Shown in pieces: positions 24,438 through 33,443 of a DNA stretch of 58,975 nt; within the stretch, counting starts at the first letter, position 1; every line of letters begins with the position of its first letter. The translations under genes were made by a program, and so were the position numbers. Source of the DNA: Bacteroidota bacterium (GTDB lineage Bacteria > Bacteroidota > Bacteroidia > Bacteroidales > Prolixibacteraceae); contig JAUYMU010000134.1 of NCBI GenBank assembly GCA_030698405.1, forward strand, positions 1 through 58,975, written 5' to 3'. The notes beneath the pieces are model-generated. The model did no database searches, was not told the DNA's origin, and saw nothing but the letters and a program-made list of their open reading frames with translations.

Positions 24438-26477
24438 ATGAACACCGCCGAATTCAAAAACGCCATTCAGGAAGGGATTCCGGAAGTTTTGCCCGTGATA
24501 AAACCATTTAACCCTTCTGTAAATCACGCACCTAAACGAAAAGACATTCTCACCATGGAGGAAAAGAAGCTGGCTATTAAGAATGCGTTAAGGTATTTTA
24601 AGCCTGAACATCATGTCCGATTGGCATCCGAATTTCTGGATGAATTGCGACAATATGGCCGGATTTACATGCACCGGCTTCGTCCCGACTATGCAATGAA
24701 GGCTCATCCACTGGAAGATTATCCTCACAAATCAATTCAGGCCGCCTCTATCATGATGATGATTCAAAACAATCTGGATCATGCGGTTGCCCAACATCCG
24801 CACGAGTTGATTACTTATGGCGGAAACGGATCTGTTTTTCAGAACTGGGCGCAATACAGGCTGTGCATGAAATATCTGTCGGAAATGACCGACGAACAAA
24901 CGCTTGTGATGTATTCCGGACATCCGATGGGACTTTTCCCTTCGCACAAAGATGCTCCACGGGTAGTGGTTACCAATGGCATGGTAATTCCCAATTACTC
25001 CGGAAGAGATGACTATGAGCGGATGAACGCACTTGGCGTATCGCAATACGGACAGATGACTGCCGGATCGTTCATGTACATCGGGCCGCAGGGAATTGTG
25101 CACGGAACTACTATTACCCTTTTAAATGCTGCCCGGATGCGCGGAGACGGACAGGTTGCGGGAAAAATATTCGTTTCGTCAGGACTTGGCGGAATGTCGG
25201 GCGCACAGCCAAAAGCGGCAGTGATTGCAGGTATGGTGGCGGTGATTGCTGAAATCAACCCGAAAGTGGTTGCCATCAGACATCATCAAGGTTGGGTGGA
25301 TGAAGTATATGAAGATTTGGACAAACTGATTGTCCGGATGCTGAAAGCCAGCCAAAACAAAGAAACTGTATCTCTGGCCTATCAGGGAAATGTGGTTGAC
25401 CTTTGGGAGAAACTGTCCGCAGAAAATATTTCCGTTGATCTGGGAACCGATCAGACTTCGCTGCACAATCCGTTTGCCGGAGGTTATTATCCTGCCGGAC
25501 TTACGCTGGAAGAATCGAACCGGATGATGGCCGAAAACCCGGTACTTTTTCAGGAGAAAGTGTATGAAAGTTTGTGCCGGCAGGTGAATGCAATTAACCA
25601 GCTTTCGGCAGTGGGGATGTATTTCTGGGACTACGGAAATGCCTTTTTACTGGAAGCCAAACGTGCAGGTGCCACCATAACCAATAATGACGGGAGTTTC
25701 AGCTACCCGTCATACGTTCAGGACATCATGGGCCCGCTATTTTTCGATTACGGCTTCGGCCCATTCCGCTGGGTTTGCTGCTCGTGCGATCCGGATGACC
25801 TTCAGAAAACCGACGAAATTGCACTTCAGGTTTTAAAAGAAATAGCCAAACAAGCTCCTTCAGAAATAAAAAACCAGCTGCAGGACAATATTCACTGGAT
25901 TGCAGAAGCAGGTAAAAACAATTTAGTAGTTGGCTCTCAGGCACGCATCCTTTATGCCGATTGTGAGGGTCGAACCAAAATTGCCGAAGCATTCAACAAA
26001 GCGATCAGGGACGGAATTATAAGCGCACCAATTGTTTTGGGACGCGACCACCACGACGTTTCAGGAACGGATTCGCCCTACCGCGAAACTTCCAACATTT
26101 ACGACGGATCAGCTTTTACAGCAGATATGGCGATTCAAAATGTAATTGGAGATTCGTTTCGCGGCGCTACCTGGGTTTCGATACACAATGGCGGCGGTGT
26201 TGGCTGGGGAGAAGTGATCAATGGTGGATTTGGAATGACGATAGATGGTTCTGAAGATGCTGACCGGCGATTGAAGCAAATGCTTCACTGGGACGTGAAC
26301 AACGGAATAGCCCGTCGTAGCTGGGCTCGCAACGAACCAGCCATGTTTGCCATTCAACGCGCCATGCAGGAAAATCCCAACCTGATCGTCACGTTACCAA
26401 ATCTGACGGATGAAAAGATGATCGATGGGCTGTTTAGCCCCATCCCCAACCCTTCCCCGCAAGGGAAGGGAGTTTAG
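24438..26477 (+). CDS. hutU: Urocanate hydratase
   Basis: The protein is 679 residues from ATG 24438 (MNTAEFKNAI); upstream starts at 24390 and 24417 are possible but add unconserved residues. Family motifs: GHPMGLFPSHKDAPRVVVTN, the NAD-binding GLGGMSGAQPKAAVIAG, and GPFRWVCCSCDP with the conserved cysteine. The later region GGGVGWGEVINGGFGM also matches. It hydrates urocanate to imidazolone propionate, step two of histidine breakdown, using NAD+ as electrophile. No other hut gene is adjacent. The last dozen residues (PIPNPSPQGKGV) come from a palindromic repeat that also supplies the stop codon. Confidence 0.95.
   Translation: MNTAEFKNAIQEGIPEVLPVIKPFNPSVNHAPKRKDILTMEEKKLAIKNALRYFKPEHHVRLASEFLDELRQYGRIYMHRLRPDYAMKAHPLEDYPHKSIQAASIMMMIQNNLDHAVAQHPHELITYGGNGSVFQNWAQYRLCMKYLSEMTDEQTLVMYSGHPMGLFPSHKDAPRVVVTNGMVIPNYSGRDDYERMNALGVSQYGQMTAGSFMYIGPQGIVHGTTITLLNAARMRGDGQVAGKIFVSSGLGGMSGAQPKAAVIAGMVAVIAEINPKVVAIRHHQGWVDEVYEDLDKLIVRMLKASQNKETVSLAYQGNVVDLWEKLSAENISVDLGTDQTSLHNPFAGGYYPAGLTLEESNRMMAENPVLFQEKVYESLCRQVNAINQLSAVGMYFWDYGNAFLLEAKRAGATITNNDGSFSYPSYVQDIMGPLFFDYGFGPFRWVCCSCDPDDLQKTDEIALQVLKEIAKQAPSEIKNQLQDNIHWIAEAGKNNLVVGSQARILYADCEGRTKIAEAFNKAIRDGIISAPIVLGRDHHDVSGTDSPYRETSNIYDGSAFTADMAIQNVIGDSFRGATWVSIHNGGGVGWGEVINGGFGMTIDGSEDADRRLKQMLHWDVNNGIARRSWARNEPAMFAIQRAMQENPNLIVTLPNLTDEKMIDGLFSPIPNPSPQGKGV
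26438..26477 (+). repeat. Palindromic repeat forming the 3' end of hutU
   Basis: The perfect stem CCCTTCCC (26450-26457) / GGGAAGGG (26463-26470) with loop CGCAA is preceded by CCCCATCCCCAA. The hutU stop TAG is within the right edge of the repeat. Translated, it gives the PNPSPQGKG peptide commonly seen where this repeat type enters genes. Confidence 0.75.
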
Positions 26478-26548
26478 ATATTGGAAATTCTTAAAACTCT
26501 CCGATTTGCGTCAATTATTTTGATCCTGAATAGCGCAAAGTCCTACTT

Positions 26549-26571
26549 GGGGGATTTAGGGGGCTTCAAAC
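26549..26571 (-). repeat. Repeat supplying the stop of the thioredoxin-like gene
   Basis: On the minus strand the sequence reads GAAGCCCCCTAAATCCCCCA, a common intergenic repeat type with C-runs. The TAA (26558-26556) within it ends the thioredoxin-like gene. It faces the hutU-end repeat across a gap of about 70 bp. Confidence 0.55.
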
Positions 26572-26891
26572 ATCATCGAATATGGACGCTGAATTTCTGC
26601 TTTCAATTCATCAATTCCAAACGCACGGCTTTTGCGGATTGTTTCGCGTCCGGCAAAGAAAACGACTACTGTTGGAGCAGCAAAAACACGGTTTTGGGCA
26701 GCCAGTTCAGGTAGTTTATCTGATTCTACAAAGACCATTTTCGTCAGTGGGAATGATTCAGCGACCATTTCGGAAACTTTCGGTTTCAATACTTTGCAGA
26801 CTGAGCAAATTTCAGTGGAAAAATACGCCAGCACGGCATCCTCATCAGCTAAAAGTTGTTCAAATTCCTGAATAGAATGGATTGTTTCCAT
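26556..26891 (-). CDS. Thioredoxin-like protein with CSVC active site
   Basis: The 111-residue protein has a thioredoxin fold: LLADEDAVLAYFSTEICSVC with Cys29 and Cys32, then FVESDKLPELAAQNRVFAAP with the cis-proline before TVVVFFAGRE. The dipeptide between the cysteines is Ser-Val, not Gly-Pro, so the redox potential and partners likely differ from ordinary thioredoxin. It has no signal peptide. Its start overlaps the upstream CoA-binding gene stop by one base (TAATG). Its last codons fall in a repeat. Confidence 0.88.
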   Translation of the reverse strand: METIHSIQEFEQLLADEDAVLAYFSTEICSVCKVLKPKVSEMVAESFPLTKMVFVESDKLPELAAQNRVFAAPTVVVFFAGRETIRKSRAFGIDELKAEIQRPYSMMFEAP

Positions 26892-27253
26892 TATTCGAAT
26901 TGTCCGGTTGCAAGTAAAACCAGGGTACAGGCAATTTCAGGATAAATACCGGCAGCTTTAAGTTGACTGATAAATGTTGGATTTTCGGTGCCGGGATTAA
27001 AAATTACCCGACGAGGCTTTAGCCCAATTATATAGGAATAATACTCAGGCTGGTTTTGCGGCCCGACATACATGGTTACCGTATCAATATTTTCGAACTG
27101 AAGCTTTTCAGTTTGGAAAGCAACTCCTCCAACCGCGCCTTTTTTCAAGCCCAAAGCGACCACTTCATGGTTGTGCGACATCAAAGCCCTGATGGCCTTG
27201 TTCGAATAACGATCGGGATTTTCGCTTGCCCCGATTACGAGTGTTTTTTTCAT
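26891..27253 (-). CDS. CoA-binding domain protein (YccU-like)
   Basis: The 120-residue protein starts at ATG 27253 (MKKTLVIGASENPDRYS); an upstream in-frame start lies in the repeat-rich leader and is unlikely. It is a single Rossmann-like CoA-binding domain: AIRALMSHNHEVVALGLKKG, TVTMYVGPQNQPEYY and RVIFNPGTENP. Such stand-alone domains (COG1832) bind CoA; the reaction is unknown. It is translationally coupled to the thioredoxin-like gene, which suggests a thiol-related role, though this is inference. Confidence 0.88.
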   Translation of the reverse strand: MKKTLVIGASENPDRYSNKAIRALMSHNHEVVALGLKKGAVGGVAFQTEKLQFENIDTVTMYVGPQNQPEYYSYIIGLKPRRVIFNPGTENPTFISQLKAAGIYPEIACTLVLLATGQFE

Positions 27254-27266
27254 TCTGTTTATTTTA

Positions 27267-27331
27267 AACCACATAGGCACATAGAAAACATAGTTTTTAT
27301 TTTTCTATGTTATCTATGTGCCTATGTGGTT
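27267..27331. repeat. Long inverted repeat (27-bp arms) at the ispF 3' end
   Basis: The arms 27267-27293 (starting AACCACATAGGCACATAG) and 27305-27331 (ending CTATGTGCCTATGTGGTT) pair with a single mismatch around an 11-nt T-rich loop. The right arm contains the ispF stop codon. It lies between ispF and the CoA-binding gene, so it may end or process the transcript. The sequence type resembles a dispersed element with two inverted copies. Confidence 0.85.
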
Positions 27332-27891
27332 ATTTTTTCTTTTGCCTCTTCAACAGTATTTATCCGTCCTTCTTCTGAATCGTCTAATCCTTTATGGATT
27401 TTATCTACAATATCAGTATAAACAATCAATACCACCGCATGTACCGAAATCCCTTCTTCCCTGCCCTCGAAACCCAATTCTTCGGTGGTGGTTGCTTTGA
27501 TTGAAACTGCATCTATATCTATCCCAAGAATTCGCGCAATGGTTTCTTCCATTTCAGGAATAAACAGTTTGAGTTTGGGTTGTTGTGCCGCCACGGTCAC
27601 ATCCAGATTTCCAACCCGGTAGTTTTTTGAAGCGATCAGTTCATTGGTTTGTGCCAGTAAAATCTTGCTGTCAATGTTTTTGTAGTCTGAAGAAGTATCA
27701 GGAAAGTGTCTCCCGATATCACCCATTTTAGCTGCACCCAACATTGCATCGCACAAGGCATGAAGCAACACATCTCCATCAGAATGGGCAACTGTTCCTT
27801 TGCTGTGGGGAATTAAAACACCGCCTAACCACAAGGTTTCACCTTCAGCCAAACGGTGTACATCGTATCCGTATCCAATCCGGAAATTCAT
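27322..27891 (-). CDS. ispF: 2-C-methyl-D-erythritol 2,4-cyclodiphosphate synthase
   Basis: The 189-residue protein starts at ATG 27891 (MNFRIGYGYDVHRL). IspF motifs are complete: GYDVHRLAEGETLWLGG with metal-binding Asp and His, SHSDGDVLLHALCDAMLGA, GDIGRHFPDTSSDYKN, and near the end KATTTEELGFEGREEGISVH. It makes MEcPP in the non-mevalonate isoprenoid pathway. IspF usually ends around residue 160. Here about 25 more residues (DIVDKIHKGLDDSEEGRI and beyond) follow, with the stop inside an inverted repeat. Upstream, the frame runs without a stop into a toxin stub, so an N-terminally extended product is possible. Confidence 0.93.
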   Translation of the reverse strand: MNFRIGYGYDVHRLAEGETLWLGGVLIPHSKGTVAHSDGDVLLHALCDAMLGAAKMGDIGRHFPDTSSDYKNIDSKILLAQTNELIASKNYRVGNLDVTVAAQQPKLKLFIPEMEETIARILGIDIDAVSIKATTTEELGFEGREEGISVHAVVLIVYTDIVDKIHKGLDDSEEGRINTVEEAKEKITT

Positions 27892-27951
27892 ATTGTTTAA
27901 GATATTAGATATCAGATTTTTTGCTTGGTTTGTCCAGCTTAATCGAACCAT
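27892..27951 (-). pseudogene. RelE/ParE toxin stub fused in frame to ispF
   Basis: The ATG at 27951 begins MVRLSWTNQAKN, the typical first residues of RelE/ParE toxins (I/L-xWTNQAK). After 20 codons the frame enters the ispF start without a stop. The start overlaps the 3' end of the antitoxin-like gene by 13 nt, the usual antitoxin-toxin spacing. The rest of the toxin is gone. Confidence 0.55.
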
Positions 27952-28121
27952 TTGGCAATTTCTAATTCCAAATTTTCATCTGAAATCACCTCTCCTTTTT
28001 CTGATTGAGCCAGTCCTCTTTCTATCTTCTCAAGCAAAATCATTTTATCCACCATTTCGTCAATAGAAAACTCATCAGGCAGCTGATTGATTGCTTTAAT
28101 TACTTTCGTTTTTGTCAACAT
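27939..28121 (-). CDS. Orphan antitoxin-like protein
   Basis: The 60-residue acidic helical protein starts MLTKTKVIKAINQLPDEFSI and contains DEMVDKMILLEKIERGLAQS, ending IAKWFD. This layout matches short Bacteroidota antitoxins that precede RelE/ParE toxins. Downstream, overlapping by 13 nt, only a toxin stub remains before ispF. If expressed, it would have no cognate toxin here, but its promoter may now drive ispF. Confidence 0.7.
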   Translation of the reverse strand: MLTKTKVIKAINQLPDEFSIDEMVDKMILLEKIERGLAQSEKGEVISDENLELEIAKWFD

Positions 28122-28214
28122 AGTTGTACATTTATTGTAATGAGACTGAAATTCACAATTCTATACACTCGTATAAGAAACCGAAAAACTCCCAATATTA
28201 CAGTCAAATTCCTG

Positions 28215-29342
28215 TTAACGTCGCTGCTTATTAAACGCTTCGAAGTCGAATGACAATGTAAACCTGAGTGTATTATCAAGTGGATTATTTTGTGCTGCAG
28301 AAATCAAATAGGAAAAATCCAAGGCAAAAACGTTCATTTTCAAACCAGCTCCAACGGTAGCGTATTTTCTGTTTCCTTTATAAGCATCTTCGTGATTATA
28401 GCCGGCGCGGATTGTAAACTGTCTGTTGTATACATATTCTGCACCAGCAGAGAGACTAACTTCCTGCAATTCTTCTTTCATTCCGCCAGGAGCATCGGAG
28501 AAAGATTGAAACATGCTTGCGATTACCGAGGCTCCGTTATATTCTTCATAAGTTTCATCCACGCGGGGCGTTTTAACCAATAATTTATTTGCATCGACAT
28601 ATATAGCAAAAACATTGTATTTATCGATTTCTGTTTTATAACCAACTCCCAATCTAAGATTTGTAGGTATAAAATCTTTTGTATTTCCTTTATCGTACGA
28701 AATCTTCGATCCGATATTCGAAACATTGATACCTGCAGAAAGAAGGCTACTTTTTCGGTTAATGCGTAATTCTTTCTGATAATAAAAGGCAACATCAGAA
28801 GAATAAGCAAATCCAGGATAGTAACCATCAACATTTAAGGCAAAGTCTGAATTGATGATTCTCAAAGCAACGCTACCAGAAAAATTATCAGACAACAAAC
28901 GGGTGTAGGCCACATCCAGCGAAAATTCGTTCGGGCTGGATTGCCCTGTATTTTCACCATATTCGTTGGTTAAAAATATTTCACCCAAAGTAAAATAGTT
29001 CAACGAAGCACTGAGCGTCTGCACATCGTCAAGACGCTTGTAAAAGGCAAGCGACGAAAGACCAATATCAGTAACAAGTCTTTTTAACCACGGAGTATAT
29101 GATAATCCAATGCCCATTTCTTCTTCAATAAAAGCATATTTAGCCGGGTTCCAGTGTTGCGAAAATAAATCAGGTGCACTTGCAGCCCCAACATCTCCTT
29201 TTCCACCTGCAATTGCATCAGGGCCAATCGTTAGAAATGGAACACCAGTTGTTATTGCATTAATTTTATCCTGTGCATTTGCATATTGTACAAACAAAAC
29301 TGATAAAAGAACTACAGTCAATAATACGTTTAACTTCTTCAT
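28215..29342 (-). CDS. porV: T9SS outer membrane protein PorV (LptO)
   Basis: The 375-residue protein starts at ATG 29342 (MKKLNVLLTVVLLSVLFVQY) with a signal peptide ending ANAQ. It is an FadL-like outer-membrane beta-barrel: GVPFLTIGPDAIAGGKGDVG and SQHWNPAKYAFIEEEMGIG match PorV. Many alternating strands follow, and the C-terminus ends FTLSFDFEAF, typical for barrel insertion. PorV is the shuttle protein that carries T9SS cargo from the translocon to the attachment complex with PorU. An earlier in-frame ATG at 29399 is excluded because a good promoter lies between it and 29342. Confidence 0.93.
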   Translation of the reverse strand: MKKLNVLLTVVLLSVLFVQYANAQDKINAITTGVPFLTIGPDAIAGGKGDVGAASAPDLFSQHWNPAKYAFIEEEMGIGLSYTPWLKRLVTDIGLSSLAFYKRLDDVQTLSASLNYFTLGEIFLTNEYGENTGQSSPNEFSLDVAYTRLLSDNFSGSVALRIINSDFALNVDGYYPGFAYSSDVAFYYQKELRINRKSSLLSAGINVSNIGSKISYDKGNTKDFIPTNLRLGVGYKTEIDKYNVFAIYVDANKLLVKTPRVDETYEEYNGASVIASMFQSFSDAPGGMKEELQEVSLSAGAEYVYNRQFTIRAGYNHEDAYKGNRKYATVGAGLKMNVFALDFSYLISAAQNNPLDNTLRFTLSFDFEAFNKQRR

Positions 29343-29369
29343 ATTAAATTGGTCAAAATTTTGAATTTG

Positions 29370-29399
29370 CAAATATAAGGCTTTGTTGAGGAGTTTCAA
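29370..29399 (-). promoter_or_regulatory. Bacteroidota-type promoter of porV
   Basis: On the minus strand TTG (29399-29397) is followed after 19 bp by TATATTTG (29377-29370), an exact match to the -7 TAnnTTTG consensus with normal spacing. The start codon is 28 bp downstream. porV can therefore be transcribed apart from porU. Confidence 0.65.
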
Positions 29400-29472
29400 C
29401 CTGAGTTAACTCAAATTGCTAAACGAACTTTCTTCTGAAATAGTATTGAAAGTTTCGGGACTTCCTCATTAT

Positions 29473-32400
29473 TTAGCGATATACATATACGAATCTTCCA
29501 GATGCACTGCCTGTTTTTCCATCAATTGTTGCTGTAATGCGGTAGATGTAAACACCCGGCGTCATTTTCACAAGCCTCGGGGAAGGAGTCCATTCAAACG
29601 GAAGGCTTTCGGTTCCCTGCGAACCAACTTTCCTTTGAAGCAGGTCAACCCGTGTTCCTGAAGTCTGGAAAACTTCAAGCGTTACATCAAAAGTTTCGTC
29701 AGGTTGATTGTGCGTGAAAGCAAAATTGGTTTTGTCCTGCACCGGATTTGGAAAACAATGTAAGTTTTCAATTCGCAGGTCGTCCTTCACCACAAAATTG
29801 ATTTCCACTTCCGACGAATTATTCAACACGTCCCAAACTTTTACGGTCAATGTATGATTTCCTTCCGCCAGATTACTCAGCGGAAAAATAATTTTGCCAC
29901 TGGTATAACTATTTTTATCGTATTGAAAAAAATCATTCAGCACCATTACATTCGAATAATCGCCATCGAGAACAGCAGTGATATCGTGCCCGATTCCGGT
30001 TCCTGCAGTATTGATGCCGTTTTCATCAGCAATATTGGCAATTAAAACAGAACTGGCACTCACCTTCCCTCCGTCTTTAAACGATTCCGTGTTCAGGAAC
30101 AAATCAATTTCAGGCCCTTTTGAATCCGAAATTGAATTACCGGATGAACCGCCCACATAAAAACCATCGAAAGAACCATGAGCATCCATAGTTTCATTGT
30201 ATGCATAGTAAAGAATTTTCCCCTTGCCCAGTTTGAATGAAATGTCTTTCGGGACAAAAAACGAAAACTCGAATTCTCCATCTTTAACGGTTGCCAAGCC
30301 TTTATAAATAATATTATTCTGTACGGTATAATTCATCGGTGTTTCTCCTGAATTTCCCAGTGTTTTTACCTGCATGGCTTTGTCGTAAACGGTTGGAATA
30401 ATTTCGCCATTAAACGAAGTCATTTTTGCACCGCTGTTATCGGCAACAAAACCTTTGATCGTAACAACTGTAAGCGATCCAATGGTATCAGTTTGTACAC
30501 TAACATCTTTACCATTGATAGTGCTTGTTTTTACCTGAAAATCGGGATATGCCAGGCGCAAGGCAGGATCACCCAACAAAGTAAAATTAAGCTGATTGAT
30601 GCCCGTATTGGCAGATGCCTTTGCCAGTCGCATCACATCACCCATCCGAAGGTGATTGCCTTGCTCATCTTTCTCGAAAATATTCCTGAAAAACTGGCGG
30701 TTAAGAATAAAATTAGCGCCTGAATAAACCAGCCGGGTAGTTGAAAACAGACCAATTCCACCACCGATCGGATTAAAAAGGATGTGCTCACCTGCCGAGG
30801 TTTCATTGTCATCGAAACGGCTAAATTCGCAGGTCGCGGTCACAAAAATCGGCAATCGTTTGGAATTGCTCCATGAGTTGATGGCTCCAACATCCAGAAC
30901 ATTTTCATCGGCCAGGTTTTTGGCATTGGCATGTCCGGTATAATTCATTACCAGCGTGCCTTGTTTCACCCTGTTATTGATGGCAGCCGTAACATCCGGA
31001 TACTTTTCACCTCCTGAAGTTGAAATCTGCCGGTAAGCGTCAAAGTAAATTTTATCGGTATAAAAAGCCGGATGGTTAGTATTTACCAAATTTGCAAGTT
31101 GCTCCGACTGCCACATATGGGTACTGTTATCTTCGTCATCGCCAATAAAAGTCACCACATTTCGCCAGTTTCCCATCGTTTCCTGAAGCCGGTAATTTTT
31201 TATTTTATCCAATATAATTTCAGCTTCATCTTTGGTTCTCGCAGGAATGCGCCCAATTCCAAGGTCAATAATCCCTGTAGAACCGCCTTCATTTTCGTCG
31301 AGCATCACAAAAAAATCATCGGTAACAAACGACTCTGTTGGCGAAAGAGAATTCACCGACTGATAGGTTGGTATAAAATTCAGGTTTTTGCCCTGAACAT
31401 TTCGGTTGTCAAAGGTGCCATCACCCAACAATAAAATATATTTCAACGTTTTCTTTCCTGATTGATTTCCACGGTCGTAGCACATCCTGAAATAATTGCG
31501 AAATCCCGACGGATCTGGCAGTCCGCCTGAAAACTCATTGTAAATTACTTCCGGAGTAACTACCTGAACGGTCATTTGATCGCTGGTGCGATGAAATTCG
31601 GCCAATTCGTTGGCAACATTTAAAAAGCCGGGATGTGCAACAATTATCATTTCAGATAAATTGCCTGCATGTAAATTCTGATTTGCAATCTCGCCAACCA
31701 ATTCAGGTACAGGAATGGTTGTTCCTGAAGGGTTAAAAGCAACGTACTCCATCATGAGCGGTGAATCCGACTTAAATTTCATTTGGCTGCCGACAAAACC
31801 TGCAGGCATTTCAACCGGCTGATGAAGGTTGGTTACATCAAATATTTTTAATCCCGAAGTGGCACCCGAGAGCACAAATTCCGAAATCTGAGCAGTACCC
31901 TCAGCACCCCTTCCCCTGAAATAAGTGATGTCGCCAGCCATAGTCAAAGTACTTTGGTAGTTGACAGAGATACAATCAAGCCAGGCTTCAGAGGTACCGT
32001 TACCCGCATTGTAGGTCAATTTAACAGAAATGTTTTTTGAAGGAAGGGTTTCGATATAATTTACAATTCTTTCGTGCGCATAAACCTGCGTAGCATCATT
32101 GGGGGCAAGCGCCTGAAATGCAATGCTACCAATGGCTTTTCCATTTACAAGCACATTCAAACTGCTTAGATCTGAAGACTTGCCGGCAGTTGCAACCGTA
32201 ATCGTGGCCGCTTTGCTCAAATCAGGATTATCAAGTGACAAGCTAATCGTATGCGATGCGCCTTGATTAAAACGTTCGCCAAACCATTGACTGCCCGAAG
32301 AAATTAAGTTGAGCAATTCCTTTTCATAAAATGTATAGTTTGGGAAAGTAGCTACTTGTCTGCCGGCGCTTTCTGTCAGTTCCGCAGCCTTCTCAATAAG

Positions 32401-33219
32401 CAAAGGATTACCCTGTTCCGACAGATAAAAATAGGTTTCAGTCGAATAATAATTTTGCTGATGGGTAAAATTGCCGGTTTGGGAATTTCGGTTAAACTGA
32501 ACACTTCCAGAGGAATAAAAGAACAAACAATCTCTGTTTGCATTGTCCTTTCCCTTCCAAACAGGATATAACAGCAGGTCATCGGTCTTTAAATCCTTGT
32601 TTAAAACCGGAAGCATAAGCCCTCCGTTTCCATACAGCACCACTTTTTCAGGATTGACAAACCCCCATAATTTTAACTGATCGAAAGTAATTTTGTAAAT
32701 CCCCTTATTTTTGGTTTTAATTTTAGTCCATTTTCCTGAAGCAAGCAAAGAGCCCGATTTCCACTTGTAGCTAGCCGTTGCCGATTTCAACATATTGGAA
32801 GTTTCGCTGACAGAAAGTGTAAATTCAGTTAATTTCAGAATTTGATTGTCTCTTTTAACAAACGGGAAAACAGACACCCGCATATATGATTTACCTGCTG
32901 AAGTACCAATCTCTTTGGAATATTTCAGTTCGGCGCCAATAGAATCAGGCAATATGATTGAAGAATTGTTAAATGTTTCGAATACGGTGTTTGAAATAGA
33001 AACTTCAGCATTTGAGGCTTGCAGTTCGAAATTTTCCATCCAGAAAGGCAATTTGCTTCTTCCGGTTAAAACCGCTCCTTCAAAAAAATCTGTACCTTGA
33101 TTTAATTCAGATTTTACAACCGTATCGGGTTGATGCCATACAATTGTTCTTTGAAAATCGACCGCCCAGAGTAGAGTGGCATTAAAAAGCAGCACCAAAA
33201 AAAGCAATAAACTTCGCAT
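29473..33219 (-). CDS. porU: Type IX secretion system sortase PorU
   Basis: The 1248-residue protein has a signal peptide (residues 1-19, ending LLWA) and a long beta-rich N-terminal region. The gingipain-like C25 peptidase domain spans about 520-880. The catalytic dyad is likely His763 in NYTGHANAKN and Cys797 in TATCEFSRFDD. LLLGDGTFDNRN and the GGGIGLFSTTRLVYSGANF stretch also match PorU. The C-terminus carries an FlgD-like Ig domain (FPNPVQDKTNFAFTHNQPDE). PorU cleaves the C-terminal signal of T9SS cargo and attaches it to lipopolysaccharide at the surface. It is upstream of porV and divergent from gldJ. Confidence 0.95.
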   Translation of the reverse strand: MRSLLLFLVLLFNATLLWAVDFQRTIVWHQPDTVVKSELNQGTDFFEGAVLTGRSKLPFWMENFELQASNAEVSISNTVFETFNNSSIILPDSIGAELKYSKEIGTSAGKSYMRVSVFPFVKRDNQILKLTEFTLSVSETSNMLKSATASYKWKSGSLLASGKWTKIKTKNKGIYKITFDQLKLWGFVNPEKVVLYGNGGLMLPVLNKDLKTDDLLLYPVWKGKDNANRDCLFFYSSGSVQFNRNSQTGNFTHQQNYYSTETYFYLSEQGNPLLIEKAAELTESAGRQVATFPNYTFYEKELLNLISSGSQWFGERFNQGASHTISLSLDNPDLSKAATITVATAGKSSDLSSLNVLVNGKAIGSIAFQALAPNDATQVYAHERIVNYIETLPSKNISVKLTYNAGNGTSEAWLDCISVNYQSTLTMAGDITYFRGRGAEGTAQISEFVLSGATSGLKIFDVTNLHQPVEMPAGFVGSQMKFKSDSPLMMEYVAFNPSGTTIPVPELVGEIANQNLHAGNLSEMIIVAHPGFLNVANELAEFHRTSDQMTVQVVTPEVIYNEFSGGLPDPSGFRNYFRMCYDRGNQSGKKTLKYILLLGDGTFDNRNVQGKNLNFIPTYQSVNSLSPTESFVTDDFFVMLDENEGGSTGIIDLGIGRIPARTKDEAEIILDKIKNYRLQETMGNWRNVVTFIGDDEDNSTHMWQSEQLANLVNTNHPAFYTDKIYFDAYRQISTSGGEKYPDVTAAINNRVKQGTLVMNYTGHANAKNLADENVLDVGAINSWSNSKRLPIFVTATCEFSRFDDNETSAGEHILFNPIGGGIGLFSTTRLVYSGANFILNRQFFRNIFEKDEQGNHLRMGDVMRLAKASANTGINQLNFTLLGDPALRLAYPDFQVKTSTINGKDVSVQTDTIGSLTVVTIKGFVADNSGAKMTSFNGEIIPTVYDKAMQVKTLGNSGETPMNYTVQNNIIYKGLATVKDGEFEFSFFVPKDISFKLGKGKILYYAYNETMDAHGSFDGFYVGGSSGNSISDSKGPEIDLFLNTESFKDGGKVSASSVLIANIADENGINTAGTGIGHDITAVLDGDYSNVMVLNDFFQYDKNSYTSGKIIFPLSNLAEGNHTLTVKVWDVLNNSSEVEINFVVKDDLRIENLHCFPNPVQDKTNFAFTHNQPDETFDVTLEVFQTSGTRVDLLQRKVGSQGTESLPFEWTPSPRLVKMTPGVYIYRITATIDGKTGSASGRFVYVYR

Positions 33220-33401
33220 TTTCGTGTTTTAAATAAATTATTCACTAAACGGTCAAACAGGATTTAAATTGTTAGCTTATGTTTCTGATGCCAACATTTT
33301 CCACGCAGATGCCTCAAGCGAAAAGCAAAAGTACAAAGTTCAAACAACTTCGTGCTAAAAAAAGTTTGAATACGCGAACAATATCAATTCAACAATTTAG
33401 T

Positions 33402-33409
33402 TATATTTG
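33402..33409 (+). promoter_or_regulatory. Candidate -7 element of the gldJ promoter
   Basis: TATATTTG, an exact TAnnTTTG match, lies 34 bp before the gldJ ATG. No convincing -33 element is seen. The 224-bp region between the divergent porU and gldJ genes otherwise shows nothing recognisable. Confidence 0.4.
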
Positions 33410-33443
33410 TGGGTCTTAAAAATAACGGAAAAGATATAAACAG

